From Emydura subglobosa (taxonomy: Eukaryota; Chordata; Testudines; Chelidae), in assembly GCA_007922225.1 (NCBI GenBank), contig ML679960.1:6364844-6428843 (forward strand): a stretch of DNA of 64,000 nt. The letters are read 5' to 3'. A model generated the notes under the pieces. The model had not been told where the DNA came from and did not search any database. It was given only the letters and a program-made list of their open reading frames with translations. The stretch's first letter is position 1. Each line of letters begins with the position of its first letter. A program made the position numbers and the translations under genes. Of this stretch, positions 35,114 through 50,699 are shown piece after piece.

Positions 35114-36643
35114 CCCAGTGAAAGTAATGACGAGGGAATTCTTTCTTTAAAATATATTATTGACTGTCTCTGGGCATGACTTTGAAGAAGGATTTGAAAG
35201 AAGAGACGCTATTGACCTGTGGCACAGAGTAGGGTGGGAGTTTCACGTATGGAGAAAGAGATTAATCTGTTTGAGGGAGAAGTGTATTCAGAATAGTAAG
35301 ATCTTATGCACTCTAGAATGCCACCATTCTGCCTCTGATAATTACTACGGCTACATAACTTATTTATCTAGTTTGTTCAATCATGAGCTTTCCAATTTTA
35401 TAAATTATGGTACAAGATAAGGACAATTACTGTTTCAGGGGGGCAATCTTGAACAAGCCTTGTCCAGGGTGAAAGATCCAAACTCTTTAGAGAGTAGAGC
35501 ATAAAAACATCCTGAATGTTAGATATAAAGGTCTTTTCAGCCCTCTCCTGTTCTACAGTAGAATGATTAAATCAATCAACTATCCACACTTGTGATAATC
35601 CTAGTGCCTCATTCTGGAGTCAAGGAAAATAATGAATTAACCATTCTCAATTAACCTTTTGCAAAGACTCACAACTTTCTTTCATAACCAGGTTTATTTC
35701 TTCATTTGTCTTCCCCCTACTCATAGCAAATGCACTCATTAGTCCTCTTAAAGGGCTACCTGTACACCAAGTCTAATATTTTAAACACTCAACTGACTGA
35801 AAAATGTGGAAATGTGTGGAAAAATGTAACTGAAGCCTTTCTTAACAGGCTTAATAATTTGTAGGTACTTCTTTTAAAAATATAAATGAAACATACTTCT
35901 AGAATGAAACTAGAAATTTCAGCCCAAAATGTCATTTTTGAGATACTTAGAAGCAAAATGAAAATAGGAATTTGGAATGAAATTGCCATCGCCACCTTGA
36001 TTGTAGCCTACTAATGTGAAAAGCTATAATAACAATTAATCCAAAAGGAAATTAAAGCATATCTAAAATGTACTTAACATTGTCAATTTAAAATATTAGC
36101 ATTAATGATAAATCACTTTTTTCATGTTTCCAATTTTGTATTACATTTTTAAAAAAGTATGACAACACAGTGATCTACTAAAAAAGCTTGATCACATTCC
36201 TTTCTCTTTCTCAACATATTAATGTGTGTAACATTTTAGCTGTAATTTTCTGCATTTTTGATGGAGATTATTATTATTGTTACCATCAGTTAGAAAGATA
36301 CTGTAAGAAAATCCTGATTTTTTGCAATATAATCAGAACACAGATAATAGATTAAGTGGATAGATGGCTGATTGGTTCAAGCATTGTGTTGAGCACACTA
36401 GGTTTAAGCACCATTCTTTTGAGAGCTTCCCCCTCTCCCTTTTTAATGTTGGTTTATTCTAATTGAAGTAACAAAAGGGAACAACTTGAAAAAGGTACAT
36501 GAGATGCCTCAGGATATACTGCTTGTTTTACCTTAACAAAACTGGCTATGTGATAAAAATGCTTATTAGAAAATTTGCTTTTGACATGAAAGTGTTCCAG
36601 CATAAATTTGTAAAAGCTTAAGCATTTCACGTTAAATAAACCC

Positions 36644-36646
<3 letters not shown>
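35114..36646. other. Intronic sequence, nothing recognised
   Basis: A+T-rich with chance ORFs only. No repeat family was recognised. Confidence 0.45.

Positions 36647-36684
<38 letters not shown>
36647..36684. repeat. (AT)19 microsatellite
   Basis: Nineteen perfect AT units. Confidence 0.98.
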
Positions 36685-36691
<7 letters not shown>

Positions 36692-37554
36692 TAGATTTAT
36701 TTATTAAATAAATATATATAATATTGTAATACTTAACAGGAATTTAGATTTCTGCAATCACATTTGAAATTTGGACACTTCTATTACCTCACAGGAGCCA
36801 GAAATTGAATTGAGGCTTTGTTGCTAAGTCAGGTTGTGGCAATGGGCCCATGAGTCAGTAGCACAATTTTCTACTTCTCTGCATCAAATTTTCCCTTGAA
36901 AATGATGCATACAATCCTGAAGAATGGCAGGGAGGACCCTCTTAGAGGTGTTAAATATTTGGTTCACTGGGTCCTATCAGTAGGTAGGGCCTGCAGGGAG
37001 CTTGTTTATCCACCAGAACAATCTCATTATGAAGACAGTGATGTACTGTGTGGTTTACTTCATATTCTGAAGCCATTCAAGGAAACAACTGAGTGAATGG
37101 TCCCTGTATTGTGCTATCATGAGCCGCAATAACTGGCAGCATATTAAAATAGAGATCAGGGACTACTGCCACTCAGTTGAATGCAGCTCTGAAATTTCAA
37201 GACTGTTGAATTATTCAAGTATTTTTCAATTTATAAAAGAAAATAAAAATGTGATTGACTGCTTGATAGAGTGGTAATAGAAATATAGACAAAGAAAGGC
37301 TCAAGCTTGATAAAATTCTCAGTACATATTTATTTGTCATAATTGTTTTGTGCCAACATGAATGTATGTATTGATTTTGTGATGGTGTGACCATTGTTGT
37401 CATATACAAAGAAGGGTACCACTGGAACTCATTATACATAGTGTATTGAAAGATAAAGAAGAGAAAAGCATATGATCAAAACAGAAGTGGGCCAAAATTG
37501 AGAACATACCTCAGTAGCACAAATACTATTCTGCATTACTTTTCTGAGTTGTGT
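36685..37554. other. Intronic sequence, nothing recognised
   Basis: No motif or repeat identified. Confidence 0.45.
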
Positions 37555-37890
37555 CTTAGGGGTGGATTCAGCAAAGCATATGCTTAACTTTAAGCATCTG
37601 CTTTAGTCCATCCTTATTTAGGAAGGCACTTAGGTGTGCACTTAACTAAGTCCCATTGATGTTATTAAGTATGGGATATTTTTTCAGATATAAATGTCAG
37701 TTGGGTGCCTAACTCCCACTGATTTTTTCAATGGGAGTTAGGCACATAAATGATATGTGTGCCTTTGAAAATGTATCCCTATGTGCCTCAGTTATTTGTG
37801 CATCAGGACGCTTACTCGTGTGGATTTTAGTGGGAGTACTCTTCAAGTGTCACTTGATATGAATTACATAGAAGAATCTGACCCTTATAT
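37555..37890. mobile_element. Composite palindromic short elements
   Basis: GGATTCAGCAAAGCATATGC and TTAAGCATCTGC at the left, a hairpin at 37705-37745, and TGGGAGTACTC...AATCTGACCCTTAT at the right resemble parts of amniote palindromic repeats (related text at 45545 and 54260). Individual boundaries are unclear. Confidence 0.5.
37705..37745. repeat. 18-bp inverted repeat with 5-T loop
   Basis: GTGCCTAACTCCCACTGA at 37705-37722 and TCAATGGGAGTTAGGCAC at 37728-37745 are reverse complements at 17 of 18 positions. Confidence 0.9.
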
Positions 37891-39059
37891 AGCTAGAAAT
37901 ATTTTACTTTAATTAAATACATACAAACCCTCAGTGGAGAAGAAAAACATTGTTGTTGTTGTTAGCCAGACATTCTAATCTGTTTAGAGGCCTGCAGCTA
38001 TTCTTAGTCATGGTAAGTGTACTTCCTCAGATCTTTCTTGCCATGCCTTAGCTGTTTAACTAGTCCCTTTTTAAATATCTGTTAGGTATGTTTGTCTATT
38101 CTCTGTGTATATTTCTCTATCTATTTATATTATCCTATCCTATGACATCTCAAATACAGATAGATGATTACCTGCTAAAATATCACTATCACTACCAGTA
38201 AAACAAAAATCCCTAATGAAATAACAGACAGACAACTTCATCCTGGCATGAGAGTTTTGAACCTTTTGTCAAAAACACATTTTCACCTTCTTATAGATCT
38301 AGACCTACTGGTATTGCACTTGAGCAGAGTGGGGTATTCCACATGTTATGTTTAACATATTTACAGTCCCTCCCAGCTGAGATGAGCTTACAGCCGCTGC
38401 AAGTGATTTGAATAGAAGTGTTGGCTGAGTTAAACTGGTGTAAAATTGTTATAAGGAATAACACAATCAGAACAGCTCTCTCTCTCATACACACACACAT
38501 CCTCCAAAACACCATATGAAAAAGGGGTAAATACATCTCTTTAAGGGACAGTAATTCTACAGCTCTGTACCTTAATGCATTACCAGTAAACAACAGACCA
38601 TTACAACAGGTGAATTCTGATTCCATTATGCATATTTTCTGGGTTGTTAATGTATTTTGGAAATTATTTACTTATAGCTTTAAATCTATTAAAACAATCA
38701 AACATCTTTTTATATGACCCTAAACAGGAAAAAGGTGGTGTGTATGAGGGGACATGACAATGGTAGTAGGGGGTTCTCTTATTACATTTACTTGTGTTGA
38801 GAATAGTAATGGTTATATTTAAATTTACCAAAGCATGTGTGCTTTGTTCATTTTCTGTCTCTGAACTGGCCTGTAGTTTTCTCAGGGGTTATATTCTGAT
38901 GATAAACATTTGAAAACCACTTTAGGAGTTACCATGCAGAAAATCAGTCTATTTCTATGTATTACAAGTATCTATATTCAGAAGCTACCCTTTCACATCA
39001 TGCATTTGTATATGTATATGTGCGTATAGATATATACACAACGTTATTGGAAACCTAAG
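37891..39059. other. Intronic sequence, nothing recognised
   Basis: A+T-rich, with a (GTT)n run at about 37951-37963. No family was recognised. Confidence 0.4.
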
Positions 39060-39219
39060 AGCTTGTCTATGCTTCAAAATTATTTTGGATTAAGATATAG
39101 TGTGAATTTAAAGAACAATAGCTATTCCAGAATAGTTTCTGTGTGGACATTCTTATTCCAGAAAAAAAGAGTCCACATGGAGAACTATTCCAGTTGCTTT
39201 TCCTGGAAGACAAGCCCTA
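39060..39219. mobile_element. hAT-like MITE
   Basis: The left AGAGCTTGTCTATGC and right AGACAAGCCCTAA are inverted ends. The interior repeats TATTCCAGAA-type motifs in both orientations (CTATTCCAGAATAG, TTATTCCAGAA), as in non-autonomous hAT-like elements. No transposase. Confidence 0.65.
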
Positions 39220-40009
39220 AGATTGTCTCATGTTCTTCAACTATCCAATGACAAGTCAGCTCATTTTTCAATAGGGCAAGATAAAATATAAATAATTCAT
39301 CTGACTCACAAGGGATTAATATTCATAAGAAAAATCTGGGTGTTTTTTCTTGGCTGTAAGAATACTAATCCTCTGGTGTCAGTCATTATATGCATGTGTT
39401 TCTGCAACTATTAACTCTATGATGCTGCTCAACAACAAAACTCTGACATATTGCCTCTAGTGGTGAATAGATACCTGTTATCTACTCTAAATATCTGGAA
39501 GAGTCGCATTACTTTTTTGTTTTATTTTTTGTTATGATTAAACCATGGGGACACATTGGAAAATACTACATTTTGAAAATTGCTTTGCAGGCAATATGCT
39601 TTCTCTTCAATCTTAAACTTCACTCATTTAGGATCTCTTTGAGTCTTTGTGTAAAGTGAGATCATACAGTTCCACAGCACAAAATCTTATAGACATATCA
39701 GTGTCCAAATTTGTTATTGCATTTCCCAATAAACAAGGCAAGCAAGAGAGAGAACAATAGACATACTGTTGATATCACCTGTGCACTAAGGTGGCTGCTT
39801 TTAAAATGAATTATAATTTTTGCATTTTTTGTACCCTTACATTTTTCAGTAATGCGCCTTCCCTTTGAATATGGCATACAGTTTCAGTATATTATGGTAG
39901 CATTAAGTTTACTGTAAGCAGATATGGTCCCAGGAGGTAGTGATCTGATTTCAATTGGGTTTTTGGCAAAGTCGTTAATGACGTTTAGCATGTATTGATC
40001 AAGAGATCT
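39220..40009. other. Intronic sequence, nothing recognised
   Basis: No motif or repeat identified. Confidence 0.4.
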
Positions 40010-40160
40010 CAAAACTCTTTACAAAGCATGGTAACTATCATCCCATTTTACAGATGAGGAACTGAGGCACAGGTAAGTTAAGGGTCTTGCCCAATTCTGT
40101 GGCAAAGACAGGCGCAGAACCTAAGTTCCTGTCAGTCCCATACCCTTTTCCCTGGAACAC
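40010..40160 (-). mobile_element. MIR-like SINE, reverse orientation
   Basis: CCCATTTTACAGATGAGGAA, CTGAGGCACAGGTAAGTTAA and GGTCTTGCCCAATTCTGTGG follow the MIR core in reverse. Confidence 0.8.
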
Positions 40161-42340
40161 AGTCCTTTTCATCTTAATTTTGATTTGAGGCTCAGTCAGG
40201 ACTAGGGCTAAGATTTGAATTAGACATAGACAATGCAGAAATTTTGAGAAGAGCTGTCATTCGATTTTGGCTACATCTAAACTGAAAGGTATTCCCCTTC
40301 TGTTTTCAGATCTAACCAAGATCTGAACCATATAGGAGTGCTGGATTAGTTCTGGGTTTCCACTGAAATTTCCACTGAAACTCTAAGGATTTAGTTTCAA
40401 GTTTGGGCCACCTCAAATGGCAAAGTGGCATTTGTCTAAGATATATGCATGGTAACAGGTTTTTTTTTTTGTTTGTTTTTTTTCCCTCATATCCATGGTT
40501 ATTTTCTAAACTGACAGATGGAATGATATATTTTCCTCAATCATCCTCTCAAGCAAGAGTCTCAGAGCCTGAGAGAATGGCTGAGTCTTACACTGTGCCC
40601 TGAATTTCAACAGACAGGTTATTTCAGACCAGTGAGGGAAATAAGTCTCGAAGCTGGGAGCTCTGACTTCAGCTGCCAGATGTTCAAATCTAGGTACAGT
40701 CAGAAGAAGCATCCTAGCTAATCCCAGTTGTTGTGACATATATAAAGAGCTATTTTCTCAAGTAGCCAGAACTCAAGCCATATAAAACTTGATATCAACG
40801 CCAAGAAGCTGAATCAAAGCCAGAAACTAATAGAAAGTTAGTATACGCTTCATAAAATTGGTGTAACATGCTCCTGTCATGGTGCATTCAATACCATCTG
40901 TTATTTCCAAAATTACAGTAAAACTACCAAATAATAATCTGTAGTTCTATTACAGTGCAAGTAATAAGTACTTAAATAATATTTGTGCTTTATAGCAAAC
41001 AGTGATAGAACAAAGTATAGAAAAACTATCTTCATTTAAGCTTTGCAGGTTTTGAGTTTGTTGTCATAGAAATATCATCCAGCTTCTGTATATATAGTAT
41101 TAGTTTCACTGAGCTTCACTGCAAGTACAATATTTGTACAGCCATTTATTTTAATAGTCCTTTAATACAATATCTCCTGAATTTTAAAAGAAATGATTCA
41201 TGTAATAGTATATAATGTTAACTCTTTTTTGCACAATTGTATAATACCTTCCAACCCATTTGGCTAAGATTACTAAACTAGATTGCAAGTGACATAAATA
41301 TATGAATTATTTTTGGCATTTATTCCATGGGGAATTCTAAACTGAAATAAGTGAAGGTTAACTGCTCTGCATTCAATCCAAAAAAAATATTTAGTGGAGT
41401 AGGTATTCTTCTACAGTATGTTTCCATGGATTCATCGTGTTCAAGGAAGTGGGCACCACTAAAATTGAAAGTCCTGAGAGAGAAACCAAGGCTAATAAAG
41501 TGCCCTTATAAACCAAAAGCATACAAACTAAATTAAATAGTAAAGGTCAAAATTACAATCTGATAATAAATTAGCATGAAGAAGCTGTTATCCAGTAACT
41601 TACATACTGGAGGTAACACTGCTTAAAGATGCATTTTAATTTACTGATTATTTCTGGGTTCCCAAGTCAACAAATTTATAGTGCTCAGAAATGTAAAGGC
41701 GGGAACTATCATAAATGTAAATTACTTCTAAAATCAGCAGAAATGAATGCTGGGCCCCACTGGTATAATGCTTTCATTCCTAACTATGAAGATTTCAAAA
41801 ATTTGGGATGAAAAAAAAAATACATGTATAAATAGCAAACGTATCTCTTCTGCAATACTAAGTCTTGCTTGGTCTAGACCTCTGGCAGAGGTGATTGTCT
41901 TGGAGAGTAGGGGGGAGGGGCACTTTTGGTTTTTTGAAAATGTAACTCCTGTCCTCTGCCCAAACTAAATAAGGAAACTAATTAATCCATGAACAACATG
42001 CAACATTTGACTATATGGATGGCCATTCATTACACACCCTGCTTCTAATATTTTATTGCCCTCTACTATATTGACAAAGTTGGGTGGCAGTTATACTACT
42101 ATGTCCCACTTTATATGTTCATGCCATCATTACATTTGACTATATATAATATATATACTCTTATACATTTTTAACAACTATTTATATTATATTACTCATT
42201 TGTGGGGTCTTTAAATGAATTTATTTTTAAAAAGCTTTTTTCCCCAAATTAAAAAAATATATTTGTATCTGTTAATTTACTTCATGCTGTGTATGATATA
42301 GTCAAGGGCATATGGAAATATGGATTCATTCAGAATCATT
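40161..42340. other. Intronic sequence, nothing recognised
   Basis: A+T-rich with T-runs at about 40459-40482. Chance ORFs only. Confidence 0.4.
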
Positions 42341-42470
42341 GTTATTATTATTAGTAGTAGTAGCATTGATAATAACTTATTTTATGTAGCGTCCTCAGGC
42401 CCCCAACTGCAATTGGGATCCCCCCACATTGTACAAATGCATAGCATTAGATAGTAAGGCAGGTTGTAAA
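42341..42470 (-). mobile_element. L2-type LINE/SINE 3' end, reverse orientation
   Basis: A TTATTATTATTAGTAGTAG tail, then TTTATGTAGCGTCCTCAGGC and CACATTGTACAAATGCATAG, match the reversed L2 terminus. Confidence 0.65.
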
Positions 42471-42879
42471 TTTTCTCACACAAGGTTTTTTTTTTGAGTA
42501 AACAATTATTTGAAAGTGTCGCTAAACTTGAAAGTTTTTGATTTTTGACTGGAATACCATTTTTTCCCAGATTTTTTTTAGTAGAAACTTAACATTTTTC
42601 AGGAGGGTAAAAAACAAACAAATAAATAAACAAAACCTTTTTTCAAACAGGTCTAATTGGTAGATCCCATCCTGAAGAGTTACTTTATCATGTATGCTGT
42701 TATTATGATAGGATAGCATTAATCTTGACCGATAGTTTTGTCTGTGCTTAGCATTTTAAGAAGACTGAAGTACAGAATTATTGATAGCAGGAACAGTAAA
42801 ATACCAAACACTTAAGTCATATTATCTCGTCCTCCACATTCCCAGTAACATCTTACCTAACCTGTTCCTTCATTTGTCA

Positions 42880-43060
42880 AGCGAGGATGCCTTGAATCAT
42901 TTTTCCTAATACTCTGTTCTGCTGCATAATCACCATTACTGTTAAGACCTTTTTTTCTTAAGATCTAACTTAAACTTTTCCTTTCTTAAATTCAGGCCAC
43001 TGCTCCTTGTCCTAACATCATCTGAGACTGAATAATTATCTCATTTCATTTATATTGTTA
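42880..43060 (-). mobile_element. CR1/L3-type LINE fragment, reverse orientation
   Basis: TTCTTAAGATCTAACTTAAA and CACTGCTCCTTGTCCTAACA match the reversed 3' part of the CR1/L3 type also present at 48726. Diverged, no ORF. Confidence 0.55.
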
Positions 43061-43422
43061 CCTTGAAGGGATTTGATTAATGCAGTTCACTGATTATGAC
43101 ACCTTCTGCGGCAGATGGTCACTGTGTTACACTAATTTGCTTCCAGTATTTTATAATAATTCACTTTAAAGTTACATAGTGTAGAAAAAGAATAATTGCA
43201 TATGTATCATAGGAATTATCAAAATTTACCGTAACTTCTGATAACTCTTTTCTATACAGTAGAAAAATGGTGTTAATAGCACAAAAAAAGAAAAAAAAGT
43301 AAATCTTATGGTACTTAAAAATGAATAGCACTGCTAAATGTTGAATGCAAAGTGTATAGGAAAGGGTGTAAGAAAGAGTGTTTTTACAGCTGTGTAACTT
43401 TAAACTGCAGCTTTGATATTAG

Positions 43423-45544
<2,122 letters not shown>

Positions 45545-45625
45545 CCTGAATCCTGCAAACTGTTATTGTTAGGTGTCAAGCCTTTACCATTAAAATCAGT
45601 CGGATTACTTATGATAATATGCTCT
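45545..45625. mobile_element. Palindromic short element fragment
   Basis: GGCCTGAATCCTGCAAACTG followed by AAAATCAGTCGGATTACTTA resembles the amniote palindromic family also glimpsed at 37555 and 54260. Only one half is clear. Confidence 0.45.
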
Positions 45626-48420
45626 ACACCTAATAGAAAAAGTTTGTAAGGTTGAACCCCAAAAGTTAATATATACTGGACTTCAGTGATTTCATTAGAG
45701 AATGTATGATAATGGGTTCACTGTAGTTGTTTAACACAAAGGGCTTGATATTCATTTCGGAATCACAGGTACATTTACATTCATAGATGATGTGAAGCAC
45801 TACCTCTAAATAGGTAGTGTTGTGTGCCCATTTAAACAAGTCTGAGCTAAACATTAATTTCATATTCTTGAAGAAAAACAATAAAACACAATACAGCGAA
45901 TTACTCAGGGAAATATCTTAGTGGTTCATATTTCCCCATCCTATCCTAAATTCTCATATTATAAACTAATGGTCTGAAAAATATAAGTTTGCAAAAAATG
46001 TCTGAGATTTTGAGGTGAGGTAGTGGTGGAAAACTCCATGTAGTTCTAGCAGCCCTTCCAAAGCTATTACTGTTGAAGTAGTTAGGAAAAAAACATCATC
46101 ATGACAGTCCTGTTACTACCATCACCACTGAAATTACTAGAACATTATGTGAGACTATCCTGTGGAAGTTGTCAGGGGGCAGAGTGAACGGTAGAATCTG
46201 TAGAAGCATATGTAAGTTTGTACATCATTTTCTGCAAGAAAAAACAATAGAGACAGTAATGACCTCTGTGTTTGTGTGTGTGTGTGTGTGTGTTTGAAGA
46301 TTCTTTGTTCTTGTTCAGAAGGTCTCTCAAATAATTCCACAATGATGCCTAGCTTACTTTAGGACCCGGTACTGAGCAGCTCAGTTAAGGGAAAGGGTAT
46401 GCATAGTAATACATTCATGATCATGGTGTGACTACTTGCACTGTTTTGAGTAGTGTATGGAGCAAAGAAAAATACTGTCCCGCAAAAGAAGCTTTTTGAA
46501 AAGTTTAAAGCAAATGACCCAACTCTGAGTTTTAAAGCTCAAAAATGGTAGGGATGGAGAAATCACATTTCTGACTGTAGCGAATAAGTTCTCTTTGAAG
46601 GAGAAATAACAACTCAGGAAGAGATCTTGACTTTAAATTCCTTGCATACTTACTCCTCCTCAAGAAAAAGTGCATAAGTCAGAGGGCAGCTGGTCTTCTC
46701 TCTCTTCATCAGAGATATTGCCTTGTTAGTAGGCTCCTACTCCCTTCTCAGTGTCACAATTAGTCCTAAGAGATTCCCTCTTCCCATATCCCTTCCTGCT
46801 CTGGCATCCTCTACTTGCTGTATGTCTTGGGGGACAAAGGCTCAATGATCAATTTGCGAATAAAGTCCTATCAAAGAGTAGAAGAGGAGCTAAATTGCTG
46901 GGGAGGGAGTCACTGGAAAGAATTTTTTCTTGATCTCTGGAAGGAGGTTTTCCTCTTGTTGTTTAAATCAGCAGAAGTAGAGAACAGAGACTGATGGTTG
47001 ACCAGTCCCTGGGTCATCAGAAATGCACATAGGGCTATGAGAAGAGAAAGAATAGGTAAACAGGCAAGTAATGAAGATGAGCTTTAGAAAAACTACAAAC
47101 TGCGTTCCTACATTCCCAAGTTATGGAAAGAAGGGATGGAGTGGCCCAGTGCTTACTATTTGCCCTGCCCCTTGCAACTCCTCTCCTCTCCTCTGCTGGT
47201 ATCCTATCCCAGTTCCATACCCCTTCTCCTTATATAAGCAGTAAGGGAAAGATGTTTCTCTGCTTGCATAGGGAGTGGAGAAACCGGGAGACTGAATTGT
47301 GGGTGTAGATATTATGGTGATGAGTGAAGTGTATAAATGCTTAGATGCGTGGTTTGGGCAGCCTCCCAGAAGGGTGTGCTAGCAGAAGCAAAGCAATCTT
47401 CTCCCAAGTGGAGTGCCTCCTCCCACTTTGTTGAGGCAGTTTTTTGCCAGTCTGCGTATGTAGGGGGAGCTTCACTTCACGAGCTAAAGATTAGTCCTTG
47501 AGTGCATGCATGCACCCCCACTCCCATCCTCTCACTCACTCTCCCATGCTCGCAGCATCAATCCTCTTCAACTTCCCATGCTAGCTCTCATCTTTGCTCT
47601 TCAGTTAAATGCTGCTAGCCATAAGAATCATGCACAGCATCATCACAATTTTGCAATCCTTGTTGCTATAATCAATTAATCTGCTTCGTGCATATTATAG
47701 ATACTTTCCACCAAGTTAATGCTTCCTAGAGGCAAGATTTGGGAGGTCATCAGATTGAGCTGGAAGTGGAGGAGAGCACTTGCTGTCCCTGAGGCAATCT
47801 TACTTAATCACTACCACACTAGTAGCATTGAGAAGACTGTTAGACCTATACAGCAATGATGCATACCGCTCATTATTTTGTAGCAGCCTTCTACACCTAC
47901 AAAAAAGGAAACCGATTCTATCTGAAGTACAAAAGTATGCTCATGTGCTGTGACCTGTATTCTGTGTTGCAACCTTGTGGGAGTTGAAAGCTGTAGAAAA
48001 TGAAGACTTACAGTGGATATTCCATCATGCTGTTACCTATTGTGTTTGCCAGATTGCACTATTGTTGAATGAATATATTTCTAAAGAATTCTCAGCTAAA
48101 AAAAAAAGAATCTTACCTTTTCAGTTCCTGGATCATGTTTGTGTCTCAAGCTGATGAACTTTTTGTTCATTATTATTGCACAGTGACTCATCAATGTACA
48201 GCTGCTAAGAAATAATAGCCTTTTGTGGAGACAGACAACAACTTTATATATTAAGTCATTATGCTGTGTAGGTACTTGTAATTCACGCACAAACTCTTAC
48301 AACTTATATTAGTTCTGTGAAAACAATCAGTATTCAGTAGTCTCTTTGCAGTCTCTGCTGCCCTCTTCTAGCAGCAACTTGTTACTATGATACCCATTTA
48401 CATTTTTTTACTTATTGTCC
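45626..48420. other. Intronic sequence with a short GT microsatellite
   Basis: (GT)n lies at about 46273-46293. The remainder, including a somewhat G+C-richer part at 46680-47580, matches no family I recognise. Confidence 0.4.
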
Positions 48421-48725
48421 AGCTGTACCAAAAGGAGAACAGGAGACACTGAATATAGTGTAATTAGGCCACAACTTTATTATTAATGTCTGTGAGTACC
48501 CAGCAGATAACTCCACAATCATTTCAATCTCTACCCAAGGATTTCCGTCAACCCCCGTCCCTTTCTATTGTGGTCCCCAGTCAATCCGCTGCTGGGACCT
48601 TACCTTCCTCCCCCACCCACTGAATAAAAATTATGGTGGGCTACAGAGGCATGGGAGTTGGCTCCCTGCCGTGCCAGTCAAGGCACCCCAAACCCCTCCC
48701 TGTTCCACTCCTTTAACACTGCCCT
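48421..48725 (-). repeat. Dispersed repeat, copy C of the AATAAAGTTG family
   Basis: GTAATTAGGCCACAACTTTA near 48460, followed by TATTAATGTCTGTGAG and CAGCAGATAACTCC, parallels copies A and B. The reverse strand reads AATAAAGTTGTGGCC. The C-rich blocks downstream (TCCCCCACCCACTG) resemble those in copy B. Confidence 0.55.
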
Positions 48726-49030
48726 ACTGTTCTTACAGTAAATAAGTTTTTCCTGAGATTTAATCTAAATTTGCTATGCTGTAGTTTGCACCCATTGCCT
48801 CTGTGGCAAGAGAGAACATCTTTTCTCCATCTTTGTTATGGCAGCCTTTCAAGTATTTGAAGACTGCTATCATATACTTCCCTTAATCTCCTCTTTTCCA
48901 AACTAAACATATCCAGTTCCTTCAGCCTTTGCTCATATGGTTTGCATTCCATCCCTTTGATCATTATCCTGATCTTTCCCTCAGTTCCCTCCCTATCTGG
49001 AAAACATTGAGAGACACTCCTCAAATAATG
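48726..49030 (-). mobile_element. CR1/L3-type LINE fragment, reverse orientation
   Basis: Minus-strand reading at 48836-49024 contains IRIMIKGMECKPYEQRLKEL and KRRLREVYD, the conserved ORF2 end of the CR1/L3 type, as at 15389-15583. Frame breaks make it inactive. Confidence 0.75.
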
Positions 49031-50325
49031 GCCTAATCCAGCATTCCCTCAGGTTACAGGGAACCATTAGGAGATGGATTGGGTCTTGAATGATAGCACT
49101 ATGCTTGGCTTCTGCATCAGCTGACAAAAAAGTCTCTCCAGGAACTAGTCAGCATGGGGGTGAGGAGTTGAGATTGCTGTATGTACCCAGAAATCAAGTA
49201 TATCACCTTACCTGAATCCTGTACCTACTTGGGAACTCAAGTCACTTTTAAAATATTATTTGTGAACCTGTAACTAGCAATTCTCACAAACTATTATTTT
49301 GTCTTCAATTTAGAAAAAGTATCATAATCTTTTATGCAAATATCTTATAACTTTTATAGCATCTCATAAATCCTAAGCATATGAGCTTTGGAACCTAAAT
49401 CACTTCCACTACTATAGTCTCTCCATTTTGCAGTATGGTGCTAGCTGTGTTAAAGCAAGCTTGCTGATCTAATTTGTTGTTTGTTGTTGTGCTTAAAGAT
49501 AGTATTTTCTTGGACACTAGTGGACACTGACAAAAACAATTTTTGTGGCTAGTTTAAATAAACACTTTCAGTAATATATATGTCAAACATTGCAATTCTT
49601 GTTCAGACATACAAGACAGACTTGGTTATCACAAGGCTAAGCAAAATAGCTGCGTGAAGTAATTGCTAGCAAGGGACATTTTAAGGTTGACCCAATGCCT
49701 CTTAAACCACTTAAGTTGTTGACAAATGTGCCCATTAATAAGAATATTTGTGACATGCCTTTGCCTGAGTCAATACATACCCAACAATTATTTTAAATAA
49801 ATCTATTAGGTATACATCAGCTTTTTAAGATGTGCTCCCTATTGTTTGTACAGTAACTTGAATTGCTTTGAGGGTCCAGATTCAATTTTGAATTCAGGTT
49901 CCAACTGGGAATAACAACTGCCCAAATAAATGAGTTCCTCCTCGGGATGGGCAAATAGACAAATTAACAAACTTGACCTACAATCTAGTTGAAATCGTCA
50001 ACTATTTCCAGGATCAAATTTAAACCTAACTTTTTGATGGTTCTGAAATATTCAGATGAGGGGCAGTTCTTTGCATCTGAATGAAAACAGAAAGTGACAA
50101 GTAATCTTGTTCTCATGAAATTTTTGGCCCACTTTTGCCAGATCCAGAGGTCTAAATAGTTAAAACAGACATCCAGATTTTTGTGTACTAATCCTAACCT
50201 GAACTTGAAGCTTTTTGAGAATCACCCAGCGAAATTTGAGGGTGGTAAACAGAGAATCCTCTATAGGAAGAACTTTGAAAATTCAGGACTGCAGATGGGT
50301 GGTAAATAGATAGTGTATTAATGAT
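49031..50325. other. Intronic sequence, nothing recognised
   Basis: No motif or repeat identified. Confidence 0.4.
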
Positions 50326-50405
50326 TTGTAGATTCATAAATTATAAAGCCAAAAAAGACCATTGTGATCATGTAGTCTGACCTTATAGGCCGTAGAATTT
50401 CCATG
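50326..50405 (-). mobile_element. CR1 LINE 3' tail, reverse orientation
   Basis: GTAGATTCATAAATTATAAA, GACCATTGTGATCATGTAGT and CTGACC follow the reversed 12545-type CR1 terminus. Confidence 0.7.
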
Positions 50406-50502
50406 AATTTATGAACATGTCATGAACAACAAATTGGAGACTACCATACATTTATAAAAAGGTAAACCAATTTCTTTCACTCATAGAAAAGATTCATTGG
50501 TT

Positions 50503-50699
50503 TATGTCTACACTGAGGTAAAAAAACCCCACAGCACTGGGTCTCAGAGTCTGGGTCAGCTGACTTAGGTTCACTGGGCTCTGGCTACAGGATTCAAAAT
50601 AACAGTGTAGACTTCAGGCTCAAGCTGGAGCCCGAACTCTGAGATCCCCCTCCCAACTCCTCCTGGGGTCTCTGAGCCCAAAGGCCTACATTGCACTTC
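50503..50699. mobile_element. hAT-like MITE, right end decayed
   Basis: ATGTCTACACTGAGGTAAAA opens the element. ACAGTGTAGACTTCAGGCTC lies inside. The end GGCCTACATTGCACTT is a decayed mirror of the start. G+C-rich interior with CTGGGTCAGCTGACT. Confidence 0.65.
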